Shown here: positions 9,651-19,042 of the stretch, piece by piece
How positions within the stretch are numbered: the stretch's first letter is position 1
Layout: each line of letters begins with the position of its first letter
Source of the DNA: Cylindrodendrum hubeiense
Lineage: Eukaryota; Ascomycota; Sordariomycetes; Hypocreales; Nectriaceae
Reading direction: 5' to 3'
NCBI GenBank assembly: GCA_014621425.1
Contig: JAANBB010000504.1
Location: 1-26,418 of the forward strand
Length of the DNA stretch: 26,418 nucleotides
Made by a program: the position numbers and the translations under genes
The notes under the pieces: generated by a model
Database searches by the model: none
The model's input: only the letters and a program-made list of their open reading frames with translations
Told to the model about the DNA's origin: nothing

Positions 9651-12600
9651 ATCCCCGTTACTGAGCTTATCTTTCATCTATTTTATGGACTCGGTCTGCA
9701 CTCCTCAGCTGATATTTGTGGTCCGGACTCGCGGCGTGCATAGACATGATCTCCCGGAACCGCGAACGCCGTTGTAAGTCGGGGCTGCGCGAGCTGCGCG
9801 AGCTGTTGAGCACGCACCGTCCGGCGTCCCATCCAGCGGTTGCGCGACCTTGCCGCCGTTCATACCTGAAGGAAGCACGCCGTCTCAGTCGGTAATTCCG
9901 ACAATCTCTGAGCCTCGTTCTGCGTAAGCCCAGGCGGGTACCGAATCCTCTAGGAAGGTTGTGTATAGTCGCGTTGCCAACAGCATAGCCCAACTCGTCT
10001 ATTGTTGCGACCGGCTCAACGCACAGCCCAGAACAGGGCACAACTAACATGAGTACATCAATCGGATCTGCAATCAATTAATTCCCATGTTCACCGGTGT
10101 AACAGCCATCGTTAGCCTTAGTGCGAGACGCCACTCACAAATGTTCCGCACACCAACATTGCATATCATGCGGCCAGAATCACGTACATGTCAGCATTGT
10201 TGGGGTTCCCCGAGATCAATGACTCGGCAGTTAGCCATGGGCGGCAGTTAATTAAAGCGAGATCTGAGAAGGAGAAAAGACGAACGAGGGTTACAGAGTT
10301 GCAAGGGGAACTTACGCAATGACCGGGCGATTTAAGTCAAGTGTATGGGTGGTTGGGCCGAGAGTCGTTCGACAATGCAACATTCTCTCTCCAATTGAAC
10401 AAGAGCTTTGTCCTACGTCTTGCCACACCCGACGATAACAGCAGGGGTTGTTTCCCGAAAGCCGTTAGACTTGACTGTGGTCATATTTTCGGCACGATTC
10501 TACCGCAGATCGGGAATCTGTCTGGGTTACATTGAATCGAACTTTGCCATGAACTGGGTGAGTGGTCATGTTACTCAGACCAGATGGCATGGTTTCTATA
10601 ACGATATGGGAAGGGCCGTTTGGTACACTGCCCATTGGTACAGTGTCATCGTCCTTACGGAAGGGGTCTACGGGCATCTGCAAGTTGCATGTGGATTCGA
10701 ATAGGATGCACACTCTTGGAAACTCGACGCGACCTTGACGGCAGCCAATGGCGGAGGCAAGAGTTTTCATTTTGCAGCGCGTTATAAGCACGTCACGTTA
10801 CGGAGTTGGAGGCCGGATTGGGATGCAGTTCCATATTGGAACCCTCACGTCACGGGTATGGTAAAAGTTCGTAAGAGGAGCGTCATCCATGAGCTCTTCG
10901 CAGCTTCCTCGGCCCGGTAACAAGCTTCTTGAAGAGCTTTTAATCTCATCCTTCCTGATTGGATACGACGGCCTGGGGGACGGGGGTGTTGCGGGCATCT
11001 CTGGACGTATCTGCAGCCACGGACGCTGCTGACGACGACATCGACCAGGCGCTTCTCCTCTTAGCAATCTCCCCCCGTTGCTGACAGACAGAATTGTATG
11101 GAGTACCCTATTTTTTTTTAGAGTGGGAATGTGGTTGCGGTTGCAGTTGCGCTGCTTGCGGTTCACTGCGGCCTCCTCGGCAGCGCCTCCCTGTCCTCTC
11201 CATATCTTGACAAGGGATCCAGGTCTTGGGTATGATAGAGGCAGCCTTGTCCGAGGTGGCTCCGATTCTCTCCGCGGAGCTGACAGGAGGATGCGAGGCA
11301 GGATGATGCTGGGTGATGTTTGATCGACGACTGGCCAAATGGTTATCGTGGGGTATTCACAAGGCAATCGACCGATCTCAGCCGGTAGGAGACACATATG
11401 GACCGACACGCAAACCTTGCCAACCATATTTTCGTCTGCTATTGAACCCCCGCGATTGTGTGAGCCGATGGGCGCAGGAACATCTCCCATCCGAAGTGCC
11501 ATATAGAGTACCATCCAAAGTGTCATCCTCTCGTGTTGGTTCATTGCAAGGTGGCGATGTACTTGCGGGTACTACCCATCGTGCCTATCCACCACCTTCT
11601 CAATCGAGGCGCCCAGGGTTCTCAATGGACGACCTTGGAGATTCCTCGGCTTGTGCCTGGCGAGGCATTTTTGGTCTCACAGTGACAGCTCCCAGCTCTG
11701 GAGTTGGAGGGCTGGCCCACGCCGCGATTCGCTCCGTCGAGCCCTAACAGAGGGACCGCCACGCAGACCAGAAAGCTTGGTGCGCTATGTTCCTGACGAT
11801 CGCAGCCGGGGGTTGGACGGAGCTTGACAAGTGGTACCACACACACCACACACACATGGCAGTGCACCAACAGGCGCTCTGTGTCTGGGCTCGGGCTGAG
11901 CTGGCTGCAGCAAGAAGACCGCCACGCAGCGGCAGGGAAGAGCTCTCCCAGCTTTCCCAGATGGTTTTTTACTTTTTCGTCTGCCTCTTTCATTCGGACG
12001 AAGGATTCAGTATCTTCTCGAGAACCAGGAACATGCTAGTATCTCACAGGGATTATATCTCGAAAGAATGTGACTGAGAAACAAGTCTCGGCTCGAGACA
12101 TCCACATTTTGGCTTTTAGCTAACGTTGGTAGCCTTCAACCGCCGGCCTCCTACTGGCTCGATTCGGATCGGTCACTTCAGGCACCGTTCCCTTCTGCTC
12201 AGGCACCCGAGGNGNTTGAGTGGTTGCATGCCCCAGGGCTAACAGAGGGCGCCAGGCAAAAAGTGCGGAACCTGTACAGGCTCTTCTGGCCGGCCATGGA
12301 GAATGGTGATGAAGTTGTTTTTTTTTCCTGCTTCGCTTTGCTTAAGTGACTCCACCATGCCCTAGGTGACAAAGGCTCGGCATTGAGATGTCATAATCGT
12401 CGGCAACAAGGCGCATTGGAATTGACTCGGCAATTGAAAAATGGCTTGCGGTGGCTGGCGTTTGATTTTTCGTCATGTACTTGGCGAAAGTCCTCTTCTG
12501 GGCTTGACCTTGAAGTCCTTGCTGTCGAGAATCCTGGTCCGCCTGCCCGCTCAAGTCCTTGTCCCAGCGCAGCATGTCGATGTTTGGATGAAACAGGCCG

Positions 12601-13900
12601 TTGCGCCTCTCAGCCTTGCACAATTTATTTTCTGCAGGGGACATGCTGCTGAATGCTCTCCCCTCAAGCATTCCTGCTGCGTACCTGCGTAGCTCAGCTC
12701 TCCCCCAGACCCTTCGAGATGCGGATGGGTCGGAGGATCCGGACATCCGGGGGCCCGTTGAGCTCGGGGCCATGACCTGCAGCGAAGTCGCGTGAGATTG
12801 AGTCTCCCCAAGGATCTCGACTCGGGCGACCAGCCCTGGGCGAGACGCCTATCCCTGTATACACAGCCATGAAAGACGGGGAGAGTCAGCAACCGAGTAA
12901 GCAGGCGCGCTGCGGGTTCATCCTGTTCACCGCTGTGGAATCGAGAAATTTGTCGGTGCTCCTCCTGTATGTTAGTCACTCAATTCTACTCGACAATGGC
13001 CATTGCTGGCCGAGTCTTTCCATGGGGACCCGGCGGCTGCTTGCAGAAGCAATCCGCGCGGCGGGACAGGCCTGGACTCGTGGCTGGCGCCGTGTGGCGA
13101 CACCTCATTCGCCGGGCGCCCAACCCCGAGCGTACCTGCGGGATGTCAGTTCTCGGAGATGCTCTGGGGAGTCGTCTGGCGAGGTGGGGGCGGGATGCCG
13201 AGCGTCGGCCACGATGCGATGCTGCTGGCGGGAGCTGTCCACATTGAGGCCATCCCGGCGTCCGGGGCTGATGTCGGCGTGCACATGTGACGGGAGCGGG
13301 AACAGCACATGCCAGAGAGAAGCCCATTGTTCGTTGGGGCCGGTCAAGGGCTGTGCAGCTTTGCCAGGCGGATTGTGTGATGTCGGCGTGATTTCATACA
13401 GTGTCGAAGCGCCGCGGCTGCGAGGCGGTTGCATGGGGGTGTACACTGCTGCTCCTCTACGTGGAAGCGTGTGGTTTGAAGGGTAGTGGCAAGCTGCCTG
13501 TTGGGCCACTTCATCGCGACGCAGAGTCGCAACCGACGTAGGAACCCCCGACGGCAACATCGGCACATGTATGTTGGACGAGTTGGTCCCCGCTGCAGTC
13601 GCCGGTGCCTTGCACGAGATCCTGGATGGAGTCGTGCCACGGCCGCATCGGGACGTGCTGCTCGTGCCTTCCGGGCGGAGAAGGCCTCTCGTCGATAGCG
13701 AGAGTTGACGTGGCTCTGTGATGTGCCTCGTCGTTGTTTCTTTTCCGTCGGGAGTTTGAGGGCACGTCGTGGTTGGTTCTGGCGGTGAGGTAACTATCAT
13801 GAGGGCGCAGCAGAGCTCGGTAGGAGATTGTCGGGTGAAGGGCGACATCTGATTGTGTTTCTATCATTGCCATGTGTTCGAATGATTGCAGCGATGCGGG
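9651..13900. other. Second gene-poor stretch
   Basis: No recognisable protein family appears in any frame. Two minus-strand frames stay open for about 250 codons (10798-11544 and 13105-13848), but they are compositionally biased and have no domain. One minus-strand ORF (12342-12773) looks somewhat better and is listed separately. Two uncalled bases (n) sit at 12213 and 12215. A 9-bp repeat GCTGCGCGA is duplicated at 9784-9801. Confidence 0.55.
12342..12773 (-). CDS. Weak candidate: hypothetical protein, 143 aa
   Basis: A single open frame starts at an ATG (12773) in a fair context (GGTCATGGCC) and ends before the 12342 boundary. The N-terminal 30 residues are rich in Ser, Pro and Arg. The middle, about residues 46-100, is charged and glutamine-rich and could form helices (around NIDMLRWDKDL and QGQAQKRTFAKYM). 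Its third-position preference is only moderate. No family is recognised, and overlapping frames are open on both strands, so this may not be a gene. It is listed because its composition is more protein-like than that of the surrounding ORFs. Confidence 0.22.
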   Translation of the reverse strand: MAPSSTGPRMSGSSDPSASRRVWGRAELRRYAAGMLEGRAFSSMSPAENKLCKAERRNGLFHPNIDMLRWDKDLSGQADQDSRQQGLQGQAQKRTFAKYMTKNQTPATASHFSIAESIPMRLVADDYDISMPSLCHLGHGGVT

Positions 13901-14094
13901 ATAATTGACGCTGTAGGTTGGATGAGTTGGTTGATGGATGAGCCATGGCGAGTGAGGCAATGGACGAAGTCGGTGGCCTGTCGTCTGCCGGATGGTCAAT
14001 GCCCCGTGCCTTCAATCTTACTTCGTGTCATGTCTCTCCATTATTCGAAATGGTGCTTGAGTGTAGAAATCAGTAAATGAGTTTCCTCAACTTG

Positions 14095-14480
14095 ATAGTA
14101 GTGTACTGCGTCGTGTACAACGTCCGTTCAATGGAGTACCTCCATAGCCCACCACGCTCACACATCTGGCCAATTCGGATCTTATTCCAAATTAATGGGG
14201 TTTGCTTGAATCGCTACAAAATGGTTTAATTGAATTCTTGACGTAATCCGAGTCGGTTTCGACAGAAAGGTCCCTGGTTTATCCAAATACTGGTAGTTTG
14301 GCACGAAGTCGTCAAGATCGTGGTCTAGGGTAGATATCTCCAACGTCGAGGTAGAAGAACAACTCGTTCACCATTTAATAGGAGAGGCTCTTTGTATGCT
14401 TTGGCGGATGTGAGGAAGACGAAATTCCTGTCAGATCATTTCGTGTCTTGTTTTGACTGAGCTTTCTGTAACCATGCGTA
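14095..14480 (-). pseudogene. Cytochrome P450-like N-terminal fragment, broken
   Basis: Three minus-strand frames join into a pattern like the region after the membrane anchor of fungal P450s. First comes a GYRKLSQN segment (about 14440-14476). Then VFLTSAKAYKEPLLLNGERVVLLP (from 14420) matches the usual FL-x-VVLPP strand region. Then STLDHDLDDFVPNYQYLD and TRITSRIQLNHF (from 14352) match the segment leading to the conserved helix with its Leu-Thr-His/Arg motif. Each change of frame corresponds to one missing base, and stops follow (NLE-stop, then two more). No I-helix AGxDTT, ExxR or haem-binding FxxGxxxCxG motif was found nearby, so about the last two thirds of a P450 is absent. The family call comes from motif recognition only. 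The DNA around it is AT-richer than the flanks. Confidence 0.42.
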
Positions 14481-14489
14481 GTGTTTGTC

Positions 14490-16377
14490 ATATACTGTTG
14501 AGAGACACTTGGACCATGATATTATGGCGAGGGGATTAGGACGTCGGGATTAATCAGTGATTACTTAGTGTTTTTCGTAAATGGTTCTTGCGATAAACAC
14601 AAGGTCTCTAGAGATAGAGATAAAATCATGTTTCAGACCTGGTTGGCGACGTCACCAACGCGTATCCTTGGAGTTTCGTCAATTGAGGGCAGCCCAAATC
14701 ATTGAGTTCGTCAATTCTATCGTGAAATGTGCCTTGTATTATAGGGAGGAGCTTTTGTAATCGAGAAGAACCAGATAGATTAATGCCATTACGAAATGTC
14801 CCAAAATATCTATAAAACAGGTGGGACCTATAACTGGGGTATATTGGTAACCCATCCTAGGAACCACGCTTCACGTCAATGCGCAACCCTTGTCACTTGG
14901 CATCTGTCGGTGCAAGTCAGGACGGAATCATGCAGGTCCAAGACATATAAGACATGCTTACAACCTGGTACAGCAGTTCAAGGCGGCCTCTCGGAGCTCC
15001 TACCATGACCGGTGTATATCATCATCATCTACATGGAACAGGGGTGGAGTGAAAACTGGGAATGCCAAACAGAGGTTCAAGGATGACGAATGTAGGTGAG
15101 ATGGCACATACTTGAAACAAACTTTTGCGTTTGATCTTGCATACGGGACGTAGATGCAGTGTCAACAATCCACTATGGAGGTGTTGGTCATCCCTCCGTT
15201 CCACCGCATAATGGTGCCAACACATGGTCCTCTACTAGTGCAGGAACCTCCCAATCCGATCTTATGAGCTATATAAGCTTAAACTTACTGAGACTTCTAA
15301 AAACATCCGTCCTATGTCACTCGATCGATCCACTTCTGTCTGACACCTCGTGACATGATGACTCAGTACGACTGGACGACACAGTGAAATGTTGGCTCTG
15401 GGAGCAGAGATTCTAGAGCTTAATATTAATGTAATGGGAGTTATGGCAAACTTGAAGGAATGTGTAAGTATTTGGAAACTCTTGTCACAGAAAAGATACC
15501 CACATATATCGCCCTGCTCGATACATACATAGTTGCATGCTCTTGATAAGTTGCTTCGGCGAGCTTTTAACACAAACCCAAGGAGCAATCTCAAGACCGC
15601 CGAACAGGCATGGGGGAGGTGCACGGACAGTATGCTGCAGCATCACTGAGGAGTCGACATGGTCGGTTATAATGAGAGAGGTGACAGCTAGGTAATCCTC
15701 CCCGTATTGAATCACGGAATATGGGCTGGAGTGAGAGTGATGGAGAGTGTATGCATACTATGAAGTTGGAGCCGAATGAGATAAAGAACACCGAGAGTTG
15801 GTCGGAAGAGTTGGCAAGCAGTTAGTATTGTCGGATGATTGACGCATTTTGTTTGGCGAAGGCTGGCCCCTAGTCGGTAGAGCTACCCTGCCCATATCGA
15901 TCTAAGTGCTTTCACCGAGGGGCCAAATTATCATCTGTAATCGGACGCGCCTAAAGATGAGTTGAATTGCCAATTTCAATTCTTTGGAGAGCTATGAGAA
16001 AGCGCTGATGCTACGAGAACTCGCTTCTCTTCCACTGATTGAAAGCTAACTGCGTCGCATTCTCCCCCAGTGCTTTGGTATCGTACTTATTATTGTCTCA
16101 ATTGATCAATCGATACACCGACGAACGGCCGAAATTTGCAGGCATAGTACTCAGATAGATTGGATGGAGCACTGCACATTAATGGACGAAGCCATTTGTG
16201 GCTGACTGTTTCTCCACCTACGTGCAGTTTCTGGCGAGACTATTCTTGGTTGCTGAACAGCCACTTATTTGTTCACATATAGCTCTCAATGGATTCTTCC
16301 TTGCAATCGACTATGCAGACTATTCGGAAAGAAACTACCTAGGCACGCAATGACTCCTCAACTTGTCTCGTCCTAGT
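14490..16377. other. AT-richer non-coding stretch
   Basis: This stretch is visibly richer in A and T than the sequence on either side. It has short ORFs only, the longest being 120 codons at 15262-15624, minus, with no recognised domain. A minus-strand frame at 15485-15715 (76 codons, containing YGEDYLAVTSLIIT) could be another decayed fragment but matches nothing I know. A TATATAAG lies at 15270-15277 without a following gene. A terminal inverted repeat of 8 bp encloses 15864-15925. Confidence 0.5.
15864..15925. repeat. 8-bp inverted repeat enclosing a tRNA-like segment
   Basis: TGGCCCCT at 15864-15871 pairs with AGGGGCCA at 15918-15925. Just inside the left arm is AGTCGGTAGAGC, which resembles the D arm and A box of a tRNA. 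No T-arm/B-box motif (GGTTCRANNCC) is present, and the total length (about 60 nt) is too short for a tRNA. Confidence 0.5.
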
Positions 16378-16390
16378 GGGTGCCAAGACT

Positions 16391-16408
16391 CTCGCGCGAG
16401 TGACGTCA
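16391..16408. promoter_or_regulatory. Abutting palindromes: CTCGCGCGAG and CRE site TGACGTCA
   Basis: A perfect 10-bp palindrome (16391-16400) directly abuts a perfect 8-bp TGACGTCA (16401-16408). TGACGTCA is the established target of CREB/ATF-type bZIP factors, including fungal Atf1/AtfA-like stress regulators. It lies about 490 bp upstream of the metallo-hydrolase start. That it regulates this gene is inference. Confidence 0.55.
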
Positions 16409-16651
16409 GTGTGCCGACGATGATTGCAGCTTCACCCCCACTTTTGACGGTGCTGAATAATTGTGAGTATTTTGCCCGCTCTTTCGACCCAATGGTTTAC
16501 CCGACCCCATCTTTGGGACTGTCCGCTCCGTGGTCGGATGCTCGCGGTTCGCGACTTTGCTAACGCGCGAGTTCCAAAGAGACACGCCATCAGACTTGAG
16601 CTCCGTCGGCCGAAACCTGGGCCGGCTCTCGTAAGTGGGGGAGACGTGAAC

Positions 16652-16659
16652 CCACGTGG
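16652..16659. promoter_or_regulatory. E-box type palindrome CCACGTGG
   Basis: This 8-bp palindrome contains CACGTG, the core site of bHLH factors, and is centred about 240 bp before the metallo-hydrolase start. Short motifs of this kind occur by chance, so function is only suggested by position. Confidence 0.35.
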
Positions 16660-16897
16660 CGCTGGCGGTTGTAAAGAGAATGCAATAAATACTGGCTCTG
16701 CCGCTTCCGCCTCACTTCGAAAAGTCTACTAGGACTAGGTCTAAGGAATCGACTACCCAGGGATTCTAGTTACCGCCTTGGTCTTTGCAACGACTAGGTC
16801 CGAGATCTGCAACTTCGGGGCGAGCAAGCCGACGTGGATACCCCCGCCTCGCTGTTTCACCAATCTTGAGCCAGCCAGCACACGGGCGATCAGCATC

Positions 16898-17827
16898 ATG
16901 GCATTTACCGCCGAGCCCTACGACCCGGCCACGGCAGCGACGTGGCTGTTATGCGTGACGTGCGGCACTCAGTTCCCTACGGCGGACCGGGATGCTGTCA
17001 AGAGCTGCCATATCTGCGATGATCCGCGGCAGTTCGTCCCTGCATCGGGGCAGTCGTTCACGACGCTGGGGGAAGTGCAGAAGACGCACAGCAACGAGTT
17101 TGTGCCGTGTGCATCGGACCCGCGCATCACTTTCATCTCGACGACGCCGAAGCTGAGCATTGGACAGCGGGCCATGCTGATCCAGACGCCGGCCGGCAAC
17201 ATCCTGTGGGACTGCATCTCGCTGCTGGACGGGGAGACGATCGCCAAGATTGAGGCTGTCGGGGGATTGAAGGCCATCGTCATTAGCCACCCGCACTTTT
17301 ACAGCACGCATGTCCAATGGGCTCGGGCCTTCAAGTGCCCCGTGTACTTGGCGTCCGAGGACAAATCATGGGCGACGATGGACTCGGGGCACCAGGTGCT
17401 GCTCACGGAACCGGAGACGGAGATTGAAGGAACCGGGATCAAGGCCATTAAGCTGGGCGGCCACTTCCCAGGATCCATGGTTATGCTCTTCGACAGGCAT
17501 CTTTTGATCGCCGATACGCTTATGACGACCTTCTCTGGCGTTGGCAAGTGGGACACAGACGCGGTGGGCGCTGCGCGTGAGAGGCCGCCTGGTCTCAACT
17601 CGTTCTCGTTCCTCTACAGCATCCCCAACTTCATCCCTCTGAGCGTGCAAGAGATGGCGCGCATGTGGGATACGCTGCGGCAGTATGAATTCCAGGAGAC
17701 GCACGGAGGGTTTGCGGGCATGGACATTGTGGATGTAAACGTAAAGCAGAGAGTGCTGGACAGCATGCACATCCAGGCGAAGCACATGGGGTATGGGGAG
17801 CACGAGTTTATGAAGGTGAAGCTGTAG
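16898..17827 (+). CDS. Metallo-beta-lactamase-fold hydrolase, 309 aa
   Basis: This is an intronless gene of 309 residues, probably cytosolic since no signal peptide or membrane segment is seen. The N terminus has a Cys4 pattern, C19-x2-C22 and C37-x2-C40, resembling a zinc ribbon. The metallo-beta-lactamase core follows: an LIQTPAGNILWDC strand region (94-106), the metal-binding loop SHPHFYSTH (130-138), GGHFPGSMV (187-195) with H189, and the LLIADTLMT strand (202-210) with D206. H269 near the C terminus is a further candidate ligand. The classical HxHxDH is replaced by HxHxxxxH, a form I associate with a fungal and bacterial subgroup of unknown substrate, so beta-lactamase activity should not be assumed. 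The start is the first ATG. The frame is open for 40 codons upstream but contains no ATG there. The gene converges on the 18158-18664 gene with 330 bp between them. Confidence 0.9.
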   Translation: MAFTAEPYDPATAATWLLCVTCGTQFPTADRDAVKSCHICDDPRQFVPASGQSFTTLGEVQKTHSNEFVPCASDPRITFISTTPKLSIGQRAMLIQTPAGNILWDCISLLDGETIAKIEAVGGLKAIVISHPHFYSTHVQWARAFKCPVYLASEDKSWATMDSGHQVLLTEPETEIEGTGIKAIKLGGHFPGSMVMLFDRHLLIADTLMTTFSGVGKWDTDAVGAARERPPGLNSFSFLYSIPNFIPLSVQEMARMWDTLRQYEFQETHGGFAGMDIVDVNVKQRVLDSMHIQAKHMGYGEHEFMKVKL

Positions 17828-18157
17828 GGACTGCGGGGATGGGATATACCAAACTCACGCTCCACATGCAGCAGAGAATGATGTAACGAGGACATAGGCG
17901 CAATTGCTTCCGAGAAATAATATCGATTCCATTCTGATATGGTAGGGTATCCCAGTAATTAAAAGCCTTGTTAAATCGTAAGAAGTAGGCAGTCTAGATC
18001 ACAACTCCTGCAGGTGCCGCACCCCGATGGCCCGATCTAAGTGCCCATCAACAACGCCAAAATTCATGCCCATTGTCCCCAATATCCATCCCGGTATCCA
18101 TGCTCAGACACGCAATTATGGTAAGAAATACTTTTTAAGCCCTTCTGGAACATCGCC
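17828..18157. terminator. Shared 3' flank of two convergent genes
   Basis: These 330 bp separate the stop codons of the hydrolase and the minus-strand small gene. They contain A-rich stretches on the plus strand (GAAATAATATCG near 17915 and AATTAAAAGCC near 17957) that could serve as polyadenylation signals for the hydrolase. No ORF of interest is present. Confidence 0.4.
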
Positions 18158-18664
18158 TCATTCCTTCTTCCAGAACTTCCACTTCTGCTTGTCCGCGCAC
18201 GAGGACGGGCACAGGTAGCGATGCAGGAGCTCGCGGCCCTCATCGGGGAGATGGACGACGGACTCGTTGAGGGTGTCGATGATGAAACGGTTGGCTGTCA
18301 GAGAGTCAGTACAATTTGCCAGATGGAATGCACGGGTATTAGAGTACGCACGCATGAGGTCCATGCCGTGATCGCCAGCGTCGAGAGCCATATCGATGCG
18401 GGTCGAGTTGTAGCACCCGTAACGTAGCTGGAGCTCCAGCATGCACTTCCACAGGTCTCTCGTCTCGTCGGCCGTCATGCCCTCGCAGCTCTGTTCGGAG
18501 CAGGTGCTCGCCTGGCGACTGCGGTCCATGTCGGGGATTACGACTCGGTCCTCAGACATGCGGCGGTGATGCTTGGTGACGATGATGCCGTCGTCGCTGG
18601 GAGAGCTCCAGGAAGATACGACTGAGACGAAGGAGAGGCGGCCGGGGCGGTTTTCACGATACAT
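18158..18664 (-). CDS. Hypothetical protein, 149 aa, two exons (168 aa if unspliced)
   Basis: The preferred coding sequence is complement(join(18158..18294, 18352..18664)). The start ATG (18664) is preceded by an AC-rich leader. The N-terminal 50 residues are Ser- and Arg-rich and probably unstructured. The central part (about 68-95, around LWKCMLELQLRYGCYNSTRIDMAL) and the C-terminal part (about 106-133, around FIIDTLNESV and GRELLHRYLC) should be helical. Several Cys (55, 60, 74, 84 and a CPSSC pair near the end) could bind metal or pair. The tail is basic and aromatic (KWKFWKKE). I do not recognise the family. The 57-bp intron leaves the frame open, so both the spliced and unspliced forms are translatable. 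The spliced junction, DLM-P-NRF, looks smoother. Confidence 0.7.
   Translation of the reverse strand: MYRENRPGRLSFVSVVSSWSSPSDDGIIVTKHHRRMSEDRVVIPDMDRSRQASTCSEQSCEGMTADETRDLWKCMLELQLRYGCYNSTRIDMALDAGDHGMDLMRAYSNTRAFHLANCTDSLTANRFIIDTLNESVVHLPDEGRELLHRYLCPSSCADKQKWKFWKKE
18295..18351 (-). other. Predicted 57-bp intron, length a multiple of three
   Basis: On the minus strand the donor is GTGCGT at 18351 downward, the branch-like TACTGAC lies about 10 nt before the acceptor, and the acceptor is CTGACAG ending at 18295. The length is 57 bp and there is no stop in frame, so retention would add 19 residues with no frameshift. A donor four bases later (GTACTC) would break the frame. Confidence 0.6.
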
Positions 18665-18675
18665 GGCGGAGGATC

Positions 18676-18705
18676 GTGTGGTTGTGCGGTTGTGCGGGTT
18701 GTGTT
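18676..18705. repeat. GT/GCG low-complexity leader sequence
   Basis: The plus strand has repeated TTGTGCGGTTG units, so the minus strand reads as CA-rich repeats. It lies directly upstream of the small gene's ATG and probably belongs to its 5' untranslated region. Confidence 0.6.
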
Positions 18706-18783
18706 GCAGTGTAAGTGGTGGTGTGGAGTGGTGTGGTGTTCGTATTGAACAAGAGGCGGTGACAGTGCGTGCAGACGGACGGG

Positions 18784-18807
18784 CTATGAATGAAATTCAA
18801 TTCATAG
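18784..18807. promoter_or_regulatory. Inverted repeat upstream of the small gene
   Basis: CTATGAAT (18784-18791) and ATTCATAG (18800-18807) form a perfect 8-bp inverted repeat around an 8-bp spacer. The centre contains TGAAATTCA. It lies about 120-145 bp upstream of the 18664 start. An MCB-like ACGCGT is at 18823-18828. A dimeric factor could bind such a site, but this is inferred from symmetry and position only. Confidence 0.35.
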
Positions 18808-19042
18808 ACGTCGAATATAGAGACGCGTATTGATTAAGTTTCTTCCTTGCTTTTTCTTTCTTGTTTCTTGTCCTGTTCACCGTCCCGAAGTTGATGCGTT
18901 GATGCGTTGGCTGTGTTGTGGTGGGTCGTCATCACAGTGGCTCACTTCAAGAGACAATGCCGGACCCTGCTTGCAAGGGGGGATTTCTTTTTAGGACGCC
19001 AGGGCAACGTCAAAGCGAGTCCTATTATACTTGAGCCTCGAG

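Noticed and set aside
10798..11544. Minus-strand ORF of 248 codons
   Set aside because: Biased composition, no domain, and no leader-like sequence before it. Length alone is weak evidence.
13105..13848. Minus-strand ORF of 247 codons
   Set aside because: Ser/Thr/Pro/Arg-biased, overlapped by open frames on both strands, no recognisable family.
15865..15924. tRNA gene
   Set aside because: The acceptor-like stem and D-arm-like sequence are present, but there is no T arm or B box and only about 60 nt.
16778..16897. 40-codon N-terminal extension of the metallo-hydrolase (possible targeting peptide)
   Set aside because: The frame is open, but the upstream start is TTG and no ATG lies in the extension. 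The ATG at 16898 is in good context.
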